Shown: piece by piece, positions 1 to 7,617 of the stretch
How positions within the stretch are numbered: position 1 is the first letter of the stretch
Layout of the letters: each line of letters opens with the position of its first letter
Source of the DNA: CAZKJL01 sp964553135
GTDB lineage: Bacteria > Patescibacteriota > Gracilibacteria > Peribacterales > Peribacteraceae
DNA length: 64,000 nt
Assembly: GCA_964553135.1 (NCBI GenBank)
Contig: CAZKJL010000001.1
Coordinates: 1 to 64,000 of the forward strand
Direction: 5' to 3'
The notes under the pieces: generated by a model
The model's database searches: none
What the model saw: the letters and a program-made list of their open reading frames with translations, nothing else
What the model was told of the DNA's origin: nothing
Program-made: the position numbers and the translations under genes

Positions 1-1255
1 CTGTTACGCTTTCTTTAAAGGATGGCTGCTTCTAAGCAAACCTCCTGGTTGTTTATGCGATACCACTTCCTTTGATATACTTAACTGTTCTTGGGGACCT
101 TAGCAAACGATCTGGGCTGTTGCCCTCTCGACAATGGCACTTCGCTGTCACTGTCTCACTCCCGTGACTGTAAAAGATAGGTATTCGGAGTTTGTCAGGA
201 CTCGGTAGGCCTAGAAGACCCCCTTGTCGAAACAGTAGCTCTACCCCCTATCGTATATCACGAGGCTGTTCCAAAAAACATTTCGAGGAGAACCAGCTAT
301 CTCCGGGTTCGGTAAGCTTTTCACTCCAACCCACAGGTCATCCCAATGTCTTGCGATACATTATGGTGCGGACCTCCAGCTACCTTTCGGTAGCCTTCAT
401 CCTGCCCATGGGTAGCTCACCCGGTTTCGGGTCTAGTCCCAGCGATAAAACGCCCTGTTCGGACTCGCTTTCGCTCCGGCTTCGGCTAGGAAACTGCCTT
501 AGCCACACCGCTGAGAACTAAGTCGTTGGCTCATTAGGCAAAAGGAATGCTGTCACCCCTACCACCCTACTCTCAGGGTGGAAATTCAAGAACCGGAGTC
601 AATCTCCATACGCCTAACAGTATGAAAACCGTACCGATTCTTCATTGAGCTTCCCCCATACGTTGAGAGCATGGTGGTAGGGGCTCCAACTCGTTGTTCG
701 CATCACATTTCAGAAACTATTTCATCCCCCTTTCGGGGTGCTTTTCACCTTTCCCTCACGGTACTATCCGCTATTGATCTCCCTATCTGTTTAGCCTTGG
801 ATGGTGGTCCACCCGGATTCGGGCCGGATTTCACGTGTCCGACCTTACTCAGGAATCCTCTGCCGTGCACTCGCGTTTCGACTACTGGGCTATCACCGTC
901 TTTGGCCGACCGTTCCAGGTCGTTCGTCTACGGTTGTGCAATCGGTTTATAGAGGTCCTACAACCCCCATAAGCAAGCTTATGGGTTTGGGCTATTGCCT
1001 GTTCGCTCGCCACTACTAAGGCAATCTCGTAATTGATTTCTTTTCCCCCGCTACTTAGATGTTTCAGTTCGCGGAGTATACCTTCAACCACTTGCGTGGT
1101 GATCATGGGTCATTCCACCCATGGGGTTTCCCCATTCGGAAATCTTCGGCTGGTAGCGCCTGCCTAGCGGCTGACCGAAGCATATCGCAGCTGGCCACGT
1201 CCTTCATCGGAATAGAGAGTCGAGGCATCCATGTGATGCGTTGAGTAACATTTAA
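1..1255 (-). rRNA. rrl: 23S ribosomal RNA, 5' portion (partial)
   Basis: The minus strand matches bacterial 23S rRNA throughout. It includes the GGATGCC near the 5' end, the CCGAATGGGGAAACC segment, GTACCGTGAGGGAAAGG, and the GTPase-centre sequence GCTTAGAAGCAGCC at the window edge. Position 1 corresponds to about E. coli nucleotide 1099, and the 5' end is placed near 1255 by counting back from GGATGCC. The segment is therefore about 155 nt longer than in E. coli, mostly because of an enlarged helix 25 at 546-704. No 16S rRNA lies upstream: rpoB comes first, so the gene is unlinked from 16S on this side. The 5' boundary is approximate. Confidence 0.97.
546..704 (-). other. Expansion segment in 23S rRNA helix 25
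   Basis: Between the conserved CTGAAA and CCTTTTG flanks the minus strand has about 158 nt where E. coli has about 43. The ends of the extra segment pair: CCCCTACCACC near 675 with GGTGGTAGGGG near 555. The insertion is thus an extended, branched helix 25 and not a disruption of the core. No open reading frame of note lies inside it, so a homing-endonuclease intron is not indicated. Confidence 0.8.
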
Positions 1256-1466
1256 TATTCGAGACTTCTTACTACGCCTTGCGGCGTAACAAGGAAGTGA
1301 AATTGTGCTGTTCACGTACCATGATGCGGGCAGTACGTAGACACGTACCGTCCGTCACGGCCGTTAAACAATTGAATCATGATTGAAATTCTTCATCAGC
1401 CGATGGTGCAAATGAGCACGGCGTGCAACGTGACACCCTGTTTGCCCCGCTTTGGGGCAAAAAAAA

Positions 1467-1504
1467 CGGGCGGCTCGCGCGCACCCGTAGAACCACGGCC
1501 CGTT
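1467..1504 (-). terminator. Possible second intrinsic terminator before the rRNA
   Basis: On the minus strand AACGGGC pairs with GCCCGTT around a G/C-rich interior of about 25 nt and is followed by a run of T. It could back up the rpoB terminator. The long loop makes it weaker than the hairpin at 1633-1666. Confidence 0.4.
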
Positions 1505-1632
1505 GAGGGGCATTGATGCTACGGATACGTGCGGGAAACATGCATAGTGCCGAAGGATTTTAGCGGTTGAACGGACACGGTCAAGAAGAAAAGAGACGAA
1601 ATTAGTAGTACGGGAAAACGGCCAGAGGATAC

Positions 1633-1666
1633 GAAAAAACCGGATGCCGCAGTGGCACCCGGTTTC
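1633..1666 (-). terminator. Intrinsic terminator of rpoB
   Basis: On the minus strand AACCGGGTGCC pairs with GGCATCCGGTT across a five-base loop and is followed directly by TTTTTT. It lies about 20 nt after the rpoB stop codon and separates rpoB transcription from the 23S gene. Confidence 0.85.
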
Positions 1667-1683
1667 AACGTTTTTGGATCGAT

Positions 1684-4600
1684 TTATTCCTTGTCTTCGT
1701 CCTTGTCGACGGCTTCCTTCATTTCGGTTTTGGCCGTGGCGCCGCCCTCTTCGGGATCGAGCTCGCCTTCCTCGATGCCCTTTTTGATGGCTTCGGGATC
1801 CTCTTCCTCGATGTCGAGGTCGGAGATTTTGTCCGTGGCGGGGATGAGATCCTCGCTCTCCTGCTCTTCATCGAAACGAGTCTTGAGCTTCACGACTTCG
1901 GCTTCGCCTTCTTCCAATTTCACGACGGGAGCCTGAGCCGGAACTTCGTCGGAGAACTTGAGGAGATCGACCTTGAGACCGAGAGCCTGCAATTCTTTGA
2001 CGAGAACGTTGAATGATTCGGGAGTGGACGGCTTCTTGATGGGCTCACCTTTGACGATGGACTCGTACGCCTTGGAGCGGCCGACCACGTCATCGGACTT
2101 GATGGTGAGCATTTCCTGGAGCACGTGAGCGGCACCGTATGCTTCGAGCGCCCACACTTCCATTTCTCCGAAACGCTGACCACCGTGTTGAGCTTTGCCT
2201 CCGAGAGGCTGCTGCGTGACGAGAGAGTAGGGACCGACCGAACGAGCGTGGATCTTGTCTTCCACGAGGTGGAGCAGCTTGAGCATGTACACGAGTCCGA
2301 CCGTGGTTTCGTTGGCGAACGGCTCACCCGTGCGTCCGTCGATGAGCTGCAGCTTGCCCGTGTCCGGGAGCTTGGCGAGCTTCAAGAAGTCGACGATCGT
2401 ATCGGTGGGAATACCGTTGAGAGCGGGCGTTGCGATCTTGAATCCGAGCACTTCACAGGCCCAGCCCAAGTGCGTCTCGAGCACCTGTCCGATGTTCATA
2501 CGAGAGGACACACCGAGCGGGTTCAAGATAATGTCGACGTAACGACCGTCCGCGAGGAACGGCATGTCTTCCTTGGCGACGATGCGCGCGATGACACCTT
2601 TGTTACCGTGGCGACCGGCCATCTTGTCACCCACCTGCACTTTGCGAGTCTGAGCGACGAACACTTTGATCTGCTTGATGACACCGGTCGGGAGCTCGTC
2701 GCCCTCGGCGCGATCGAAGACGTGAACGTCGACGACCTTGCCGCCGGCGCCGCCCGGGAGGCGGAGCGAGCTGTCTTTCACATCTTTGGCTTTGTCGCCG
2801 AAGATGGCCTGGAGAATGCGTTCTTCCGGCGTGAGTTCGGTCTCGCCCTTGGGCGTGATTTTACCGACGAGGATGTCGCCTTCGTGCACCGTGGCACCGA
2901 GACGAACGATGCCGTCGACATCGAGATCTTTGAGCTTGGCTTCACCGACGTTCGGGATGTCGCGGGTCACCGTCTCGGAACCGAGCTTCGTGTCGCGGAC
3001 ATCCGTGATGTAGGACTCGATGTGGATGGAGTCGAAGTGACCCTGCTCCACGACGCGGTCCGAAATGATGATGGCATCTTCGAAGTTGTAGCCGCCCCAG
3101 GGCATGTATGCCACGAGGAGGTTCTGGCCGAGAGCGAGCTCTCCGCCTTGGACGGAGGAGCCGTCGGCGAGCACGTCGCCGTTCTTCACCTTCTGTCCGG
3201 TCTGTACGAGCGGACGCATGTTGAAACACGTTCCCTGGTTGCTGCGGACGAAGTTGTCGAGCTGGTGCGTCATCTTCTTTCCGGAGTGGTACATCACGAC
3301 GATCTCGCGGGCGTCGACGGAGAGAACTTCTCCGTCTTCATGAGCGAGAACGACGTGTCCCGATGCGCGGGCGGCGATGCTTTCCACACCCGTTCCGACG
3401 AGCGGAGAGTGGGGGCGGATGAGCGGAACGGCCTGGCGTTGCATGTTCGTTCCCATGGATGCGCGGGTGTTGTCGTCGTGTTCCAGGAACGGGATGAGCG
3501 ACGTGGACACAGAGAGAATCTGCTTCGGTGAAATGTCGACGTGCGTGACGTCACGGACGTGCGCCAACACGGGTTCGCCGTGCTTGCGTGCATGAACGCG
3601 CGTCAGCAAGAACTCGTCGCGTGCATTGAGCTCGCTGTTCGCTTCGGCGACGGTGAGATGACGCTCGCGATCGGCATCGGCGTAGATCTCCTTGCGGATG
3701 ATGTAGGCGCGAACCGGCACGTTGGTCTGGCCGTCATGCTTGAGTGCGCTGATGATTTTGGATGCGAGTTGCTTGGTTTCGACGACATCACCTTCCTTGG
3801 CGATGACCTTGTGGCCGTCGCGGAGCGTGACGTCGAGGATGCGACCCACGAGGGCATCGGCGTCCATTTTGACGCTGTGCTTCACTTCGTAGTACGGGGT
3901 CTCCAGGAAGCCGTACTCGTTGACCTTGGCGTACGAAGCCAAGTGAACGACGAGACCGATGTTCGGTCCTTCGGGAGTGGCGATGGGACAGATGCGACCG
4001 TAGTGCGAGGGGTGCACGTCGCGTACGTCGAACGATGCGCGTTCACGGGACAAGCCTCCGGGGCCCATGGCCGAGAGACGACGCTTGTGCGCGAGCTCGG
4101 AGAGCGGGTTGGTCTGGTCCATGAATTGCGAGAGCTGCGACGAGGCGAAGAATTCGCGGAGCGCGGCCGTGATGGGACGACAGTTGATGAGCTGAGTGGG
4201 CGTGACGGTCTCGAGATCCATGACCGTCATGCGATCTTTCATGATGCGCTCGGTGCGCATGAGACCGACGCGGTACTTGTTCTGCACGAGTTCTCCGACG
4301 GAGCGAACGCGGCGGTTGCTCAGGTGGTCGATGTCATCGGCGGAGCCTTCGCCGTTGTTGAGACGGATGAGCTCTTTGAGGATGCCGACGAAGTCGGACA
4401 CCTGGAACGTGCGGTGAGCCTCGTCGTTCGGAATGTCGAGGTCGAAGCGACGGTTCAGTTTGTAGCGCGCGATGTTGCCCATGTCGTACTTCTTGAAGTC
4501 GAAGAAGAGGGCATCGATGAGCTGCTTGGCGTTCTCGGCCGTGGCCAAGTCGCCGGGGCGAATCTTGCGGTAGATGCTCTGGTAGGCCTCGTCGACGGAG

Positions 4601-5571
4601 TGGACGGTGTCTTTGTCGAGCGTCGCAAGGATGTAGTCCTTGTCGGCCTTCGTGACATCCTTGAACAGATCCAGGATGGATGCGTCCGTTGCGTAACCGA
4701 AGATGCGGAGGAGCTGCGTGATGGGGATTTTGCGCTTGCGATCGATTTTGCAGGAGATGATGCCGCGACGATCGGTCTCGATTTCCATCCACACACCGCG
4801 CTTCGGGATGATCTTGGCGGCGTGGTGCTTGGGGAAGTCCGGCATGGACGAAAAGAACACACCCGGAGAACGGACGAGCTGCGAGACGACGACGCGCTCG
4901 ATGCCGCCGACGACGAACGTGCCGCTGTCGGTCATGAGCGGGATGCTTCCGAGGAAGACGTCCTGCTCTTTGATTTCACCGGTTTCCTTGTTGATGAGCT
5001 GCACCTGAGCCTTCATGGCAGCCTCGTAGCTGAGGTTGCGGCGCTTGCAGGTGGCGGGGTCGTACTTGGGGGCGTCGAACGTGTGACCGAGGAAGTTCAG
5101 TTCCATCTTCTTGTTCGAAAAGTCCGTGATGGGGCTGACTTCTTTGAGGAGCTCGGAGAGACCTTCGGTGAGGAACCACTTGTAGCTCTGGAGCTGCACG
5201 TCGATGAGCGAGCGCATCATCTCGAAGGAGTCGTCCTTCGTGAGGAACACGCGTCCGGCGACGGTCATCTTGGGCTTCATGCTCTCACCAACGTCCTTGA
5301 GGGAGGGCGGAACGCGCTCGGAGACCGAGAGCTTGAACTCGGTGATGTGCGGCAAAATGGCCTCGGGTACGTCGTACGTGTACTGCTGACGCTTGGGAGC
5401 GACCTTCTTGGCCGGAGCCTTGCGAGCATCGGCGACGAGCATTTTCTTGGCGATCTGTGACTTCGGTTTGACGACCGCCTTTTTGGGGGCGGACTTCGAG
5501 GAAGACTTCGCCTTGGCTTGTGCCTTGGCGACTTTCTTCACGACTGCTTTCTTCTTGGGCTTCGAGGCCAT
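1684..5571 (-). CDS. rpoB: DNA-directed RNA polymerase subunit beta
   Basis: Beta subunit of RNA polymerase, carrying half of the active centre and the rifampicin pocket. Hallmarks include SSQLSQFMDQTNPLSELAHK, the following RRLSAMGPGG, GYNFEDAIIIS, and GRHGNKGVIA near the C-terminus; no pocket residue looks altered. The start is set at the internal ATG giving MASKPKKKAVV, because the 25 codons upstream do not resemble the family. About the first 65 residues form a Lys/Ala-rich basic extension before the conserved core, and the last 60 or so residues are strongly acidic. No Shine-Dalgarno sequence precedes the start. rpoC does not follow; a terminator and the 23S gene do, so the usual rpoBC operon is split. 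Confidence 0.97.
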   Translation of the reverse strand: MASKPKKKAVVKKVAKAQAKAKSSSKSAPKKAVVKPKSQIAKKMLVADARKAPAKKVAPKRQQYTYDVPEAILPHITEFKLSVSERVPPSLKDVGESMKPKMTVAGRVFLTKDDSFEMMRSLIDVQLQSYKWFLTEGLSELLKEVSPITDFSNKKMELNFLGHTFDAPKYDPATCKRRNLSYEAAMKAQVQLINKETGEIKEQDVFLGSIPLMTDSGTFVVGGIERVVVSQLVRSPGVFFSSMPDFPKHHAAKIIPKRGVWMEIETDRRGIISCKIDRKRKIPITQLLRIFGYATDASILDLFKDVTKADKDYILATLDKDTVHSVDEAYQSIYRKIRPGDLATAENAKQLIDALFFDFKKYDMGNIARYKLNRRFDLDIPNDEAHRTFQVSDFVGILKELIRLNNGEGSADDIDHLSNRRVRSVGELVQNKYRVGLMRTERIMKDRMTVMDLETVTPTQLINCRPITAALREFFASSQLSQFMDQTNPLSELAHKRRLSAMGPGGLSRERASFDVRDVHPSHYGRICPIATPEGPNIGLVVHLASYAKVNEYGFLETPYYEVKHSVKMDADALVGRILDVTLRDGHKVIAKEGDVVETKQLASKIISALKHDGQTNVPVRAYIIRKEIYADADRERHLTVAEANSELNARDEFLLTRVHARKHGEPVLAHVRDVTHVDISPKQILSVSTSLIPFLEHDDNTRASMGTNMQRQAVPLIRPHSPLVGTGVESIAARASGHVVLAHEDGEVLSVDAREIVVMYHSGKKMTHQLDNFVRSNQGTCFNMRPLVQTGQKVKNGDVLADGSSVQGGELALGQNLLVAYMPWGGYNFEDAIIISDRVVEQGHFDSIHIESYITDVRDTKLGSETVTRDIPNVGEAKLKDLDVDGIVRLGATVHEGDILVGKITPKGETELTPEERILQAIFGDKAKDVKDSSLRLPGGAGGKVVDVHVFDRAEGDELPTGVIKQIKVFVAQTRKVQVGDKMAGRHGNKGVIARIVAKEDMPFLADGRYVDIILNPLGVSSRMNIGQVLETHLGWACEVLGFKIATPALNGIPTDTIVDFLKLAKLPDTGKLQLIDGRTGEPFANETTVGLVYMLKLLHLVEDKIHARSVGPYSLVTQQPLGGKAQHGGQRFGEMEVWALEAYGAAHVLQEMLTIKSDDVVGRSKAYESIVKGEPIKKPSTPESFNVLVKELQALGLKVDLLKFSDEVPAQAPVVKLEEGEAEVVKLKTRFDEEQESEDLIPATDKISDLDIEEEDPEAIKKGIEEGELDPEEGGATAKTEMKEAVDKDEDKE

Positions 5572-5758
5572 AACGGGGGAGAGGAAAATGAATGGTCTCA
5601 CAACAAAACGCCGCGCCGAGGCTTCATTGTCGCGAAAAAACGACAATCAAACCTGGGCACAGCTCTCAGAACACAATCGGAAGCCGCTGTGACGAGGCAC
5701 AGTGTAGCGGCTGAAGATGGCTTGTCAAAGAGGATTTTTGAGGAAAGTGACGGGGATT

Positions 5759-6370
5759 TTACGCCACCGATTCCTGGTACCTTTTTTCGACCTCCTTCCA
5801 GTTCACCACGTTCCAAAATGCCTTCACGAAATCGGGGCGGCGGTTTTGGTACAGAAGGTAGTACGCGTGCTCCCAGACATCGAGCCCGAGGATGGGCGTC
5901 TTGCCGTCGGTGACCGGGTTGTCTTGGTTCGCGGTGCTCACGATGGCCAAGGATTTTCCATCGACGATGAGCCACGCCCAGCCGGAACCGAAGCGAGAGG
6001 CCGCGGCTGCGGCGAACTGCTCTTGGAATTTCTCGAAACTGCCGAATGTCTTTTCGATGGCTTGCATCAGCGCTCCGCTCGGCTTTCCGCCGGCACCCGG
6101 CGCGATGAGTTCCCAGAACATGGAGTGGTTCAGGTGACCGCCTCCGTGATTGCGAACAGCGGTGCGGATGTCCTCCGGGACCATGTCCAGGTCTGCCACG
6201 AGTTCCTCCACCGTTTTCTCGTGGAGGGCGGGGTGCTTGTCGAGAGCGGCGTTCAAATTCGTGACGTAGGCCTGGTGATGCTTCGTGTGATGAATCTCCA
6301 TGGTGCGCGCATCGAAATGCGGCTCCAGGGCGTCGTAGGCGTAGGGTAATGTGGGCAACGTGTGAGGCAT
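5759..6370 (-). CDS. sodA: Superoxide dismutase, Mn/Fe family
   Basis: This enzyme dismutates superoxide in the cytoplasm. The 203-residue product begins MPHTLPTLPYAYDALEPHFD, typical of the family. Metal ligands are visible: His in MEIHHTKHHQAYV, His in GGHLNHSMFW, and Asp/His in DVWEHAYYLLY. A Gln in TANQDNP at the second-sphere position, together with Gly in GGGH, points to manganese or cambialistic use. The longer reading frame upstream was rejected because the family starts at this ATG. A weak promoter TTGTTC-17-CATGAT ends 6 nt before it. The gene is upstream of rpoB on the same strand with a spacer of about 190 nt. Confidence 0.95.
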   Translation of the reverse strand: MPHTLPTLPYAYDALEPHFDARTMEIHHTKHHQAYVTNLNAALDKHPALHEKTVEELVADLDMVPEDIRTAVRNHGGGHLNHSMFWELIAPGAGGKPSGALMQAIEKTFGSFEKFQEQFAAAAASRFGSGWAWLIVDGKSLAIVSTANQDNPVTDGKTPILGLDVWEHAYYLLYQNRRPDFVKAFWNVVNWKEVEKRYQESVA

Positions 6371-6616
6371 GGAATAATCATGAATGAAGTACACGGATTG
6401 AACAATGACTAATGACGCCCCTCTTCCAGTAGACTGACTTGCCAGCACTCCCCCTTCAGTAGCCTGTCACTCACCCGCATCATCACCGACGAAAAAGATT
6501 TCGCCTCGTACGACGCGTGGGTCCGCGCACATCCGTTCGGATCACTGTGGCAATCGCTCGAACGAAAAAAATACATCGAAGCGTGCGGCAAGAAAACACG
6601 GCTCTACGTCACGGAA

Positions 6617-7447
6617 GTGAATGCAGCGATCGTCGCTTCGGCGCTTGTGACCATCGATACCACGACCGGCGGATACGCCGTCTGGGAAACTCCTCGAGGA
6701 CCGCTGTGGGCAAACTCGGCGGCACTCGACGAACTTCTCCGGCGGATCGTGGCGGATGCGAAGCACGAACGTTGCATCGAAATCCTGTTCTCCCCCGCCA
6801 CTCCCCTGCTCTCGACGCACTATCCGCTCCGAACATCACCACGGCACGTGCACGCACAAGCGACGCGCATCCTGGATCTGCATCACACCGAAGAACAAAT
6901 CTTGGCCCAGATGCATCAGAAGGGGAGGTACAACATCGGCGTTGCGCGTAAACATGGAATCGAGGTGGTCGAAGGCTCCAAAGACGATATCGACACGTTC
7001 TATGCACTGCTTCGGTCCACGGGCGGCAGGGATGGGTTCAAGATCTCTCAAAAATCGCATTACGCGCGTTTTCTGTCCGCCATCCCCCACAGCTTCCTTC
7101 TGCTTGCAAAGCACGAAGGAACGGCCATTGCGGGGCTTATCGGCGTACGCTGGGGAAAGACGGGCATCTACTACTACGGAGCCTCGTCCTACGAGCATCG
7201 GCACCTCATGGCGCCGTATCTCATCCAGTGGGAAGCCATCCGCCGCTGCAAGGCGGAGGGTTGCACGCACTACGACCTGCTCGGCATCAGCCCGGAGCCT
7301 GCGACCGCGAGTGACCCCTGGCTCGGCATCAGCGACTTCAAGCGCAAGTTCGGGGGGGCAGTCGTGACCTATCCGCAGGAACAGACGTTGGTGCTGCGGC
7401 CGATCTTGAAGGCGGCATTGCGGCTGAAAAGGAAACTCCTGGGTTAG
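6617..7447 (+). CDS. FemAB-like peptidoglycan aminoacyltransferase
   Basis: GNAT-fold protein of the FemABX group, which uses aminoacyl-tRNA to build interpeptide bridges or acts as a related lipid-II aminoacyltransferase. Supporting segments are MHQKGRYNIGVARKHGIEV, the FYALLRSTGGRDGF region, a substrate-side YYYGASS, and a C-terminal DFKRKFGG, all in family order. The coordinates use the only standard start codon available, GTG at 6617. The frame is open back to 6416, however, and the residues encoded from about 6482 (DEKDFASYDAWVRAHPFGS) look like the family N-terminus. Translation may therefore begin upstream at a CTG (6464) or ATC (6479). It ends in a strong terminator and converges on the SLH gene. 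Confidence 0.85.
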   Translation: MNAAIVASALVTIDTTTGGYAVWETPRGPLWANSAALDELLRRIVADAKHERCIEILFSPATPLLSTHYPLRTSPRHVHAQATRILDLHHTEEQILAQMHQKGRYNIGVARKHGIEVVEGSKDDIDTFYALLRSTGGRDGFKISQKSHYARFLSAIPHSFLLLAKHEGTAIAGLIGVRWGKTGIYYYGASSYEHRHLMAPYLIQWEAIRRCKAEGCTHYDLLGISPEPATASDPWLGISDFKRKFGGAVVTYPQEQTLVLRPILKAALRLKRKLLG

Positions 7448-7533
7448 GACTGCAAAGAATGCAAGGATTGCCGGGAATGCAAAGAACTTCCTTGCAGTCT
7501 TTGCAATCCTGGCTTTCTTTGCAGTCTTTTTTT
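7448..7533 (+). repeat. Word-iterated hairpin, family A copy 1 (also a terminator)
   Basis: Both arms are built from variants of TGCAAAGAATGCAAGGATTGC. GACTGCAAAGAA (7448-7459) pairs perfectly with TTCTTTGCAGTC (7515-7526), and GGATTGC (7465) pairs with GCAATCC (7503). Seven T residues follow, so it should terminate the FemAB-like gene. The same word builds the hairpin at 12857-12980. Confidence 0.85.
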
Positions 7534-7541
7534 GCCCTATA

Positions 7542-7578
7542 ACCAAAAACCCCCACCATTGCTGGTGGGGGTTTTGGC
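7542..7578. terminator. Bidirectional intrinsic terminator
   Basis: CAAAAACCCCCACCA and TGGTGGGGGTTTTGG form a near-perfect stem around TTGC. A T-rich flank exists on each strand. It sits between the converging FemAB-like and SLH genes and can serve both. Confidence 0.9.
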
Positions 7579-7617
7579 TAGGTCAGGCTTACGAGGCGCT
7601 GAGCTAAGCATTCGAAA

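Larger units (their letters stand above)
1256..1683. other. Gene-free spacer between rpoB and 23S rRNA
   Basis: This 428-nt spacer contains no supported gene or tRNA. On the minus strand it holds the rpoB terminator (1633-1666), a second hairpin with a T run (1467-1504), and a small hairpin TTACGCC-GCAA-GGCGTAGTAA just before the mature 23S end (about 1275-1295). That last hairpin may belong to rRNA processing. A promoter for the rRNA is expected here, but I could not identify a convincing -35/-10 pair. Confidence 0.5.

Noticed and set aside
1439..1470. Terminator at the GCCCC-GCTTT-GGGGC hairpin
   Set aside because: The adjacent homopolymer is A on the plus strand and precedes the stem on the minus strand, so neither orientation gives a stem followed by U.
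2125..5460. Long plus-strand open frames (468 and 639 codons) opposite rpoB
   Set aside because: They are antisense mirrors of rpoB, caused by its codon pattern on this G+C-rich DNA; the products are unlike any family and lack start signals.
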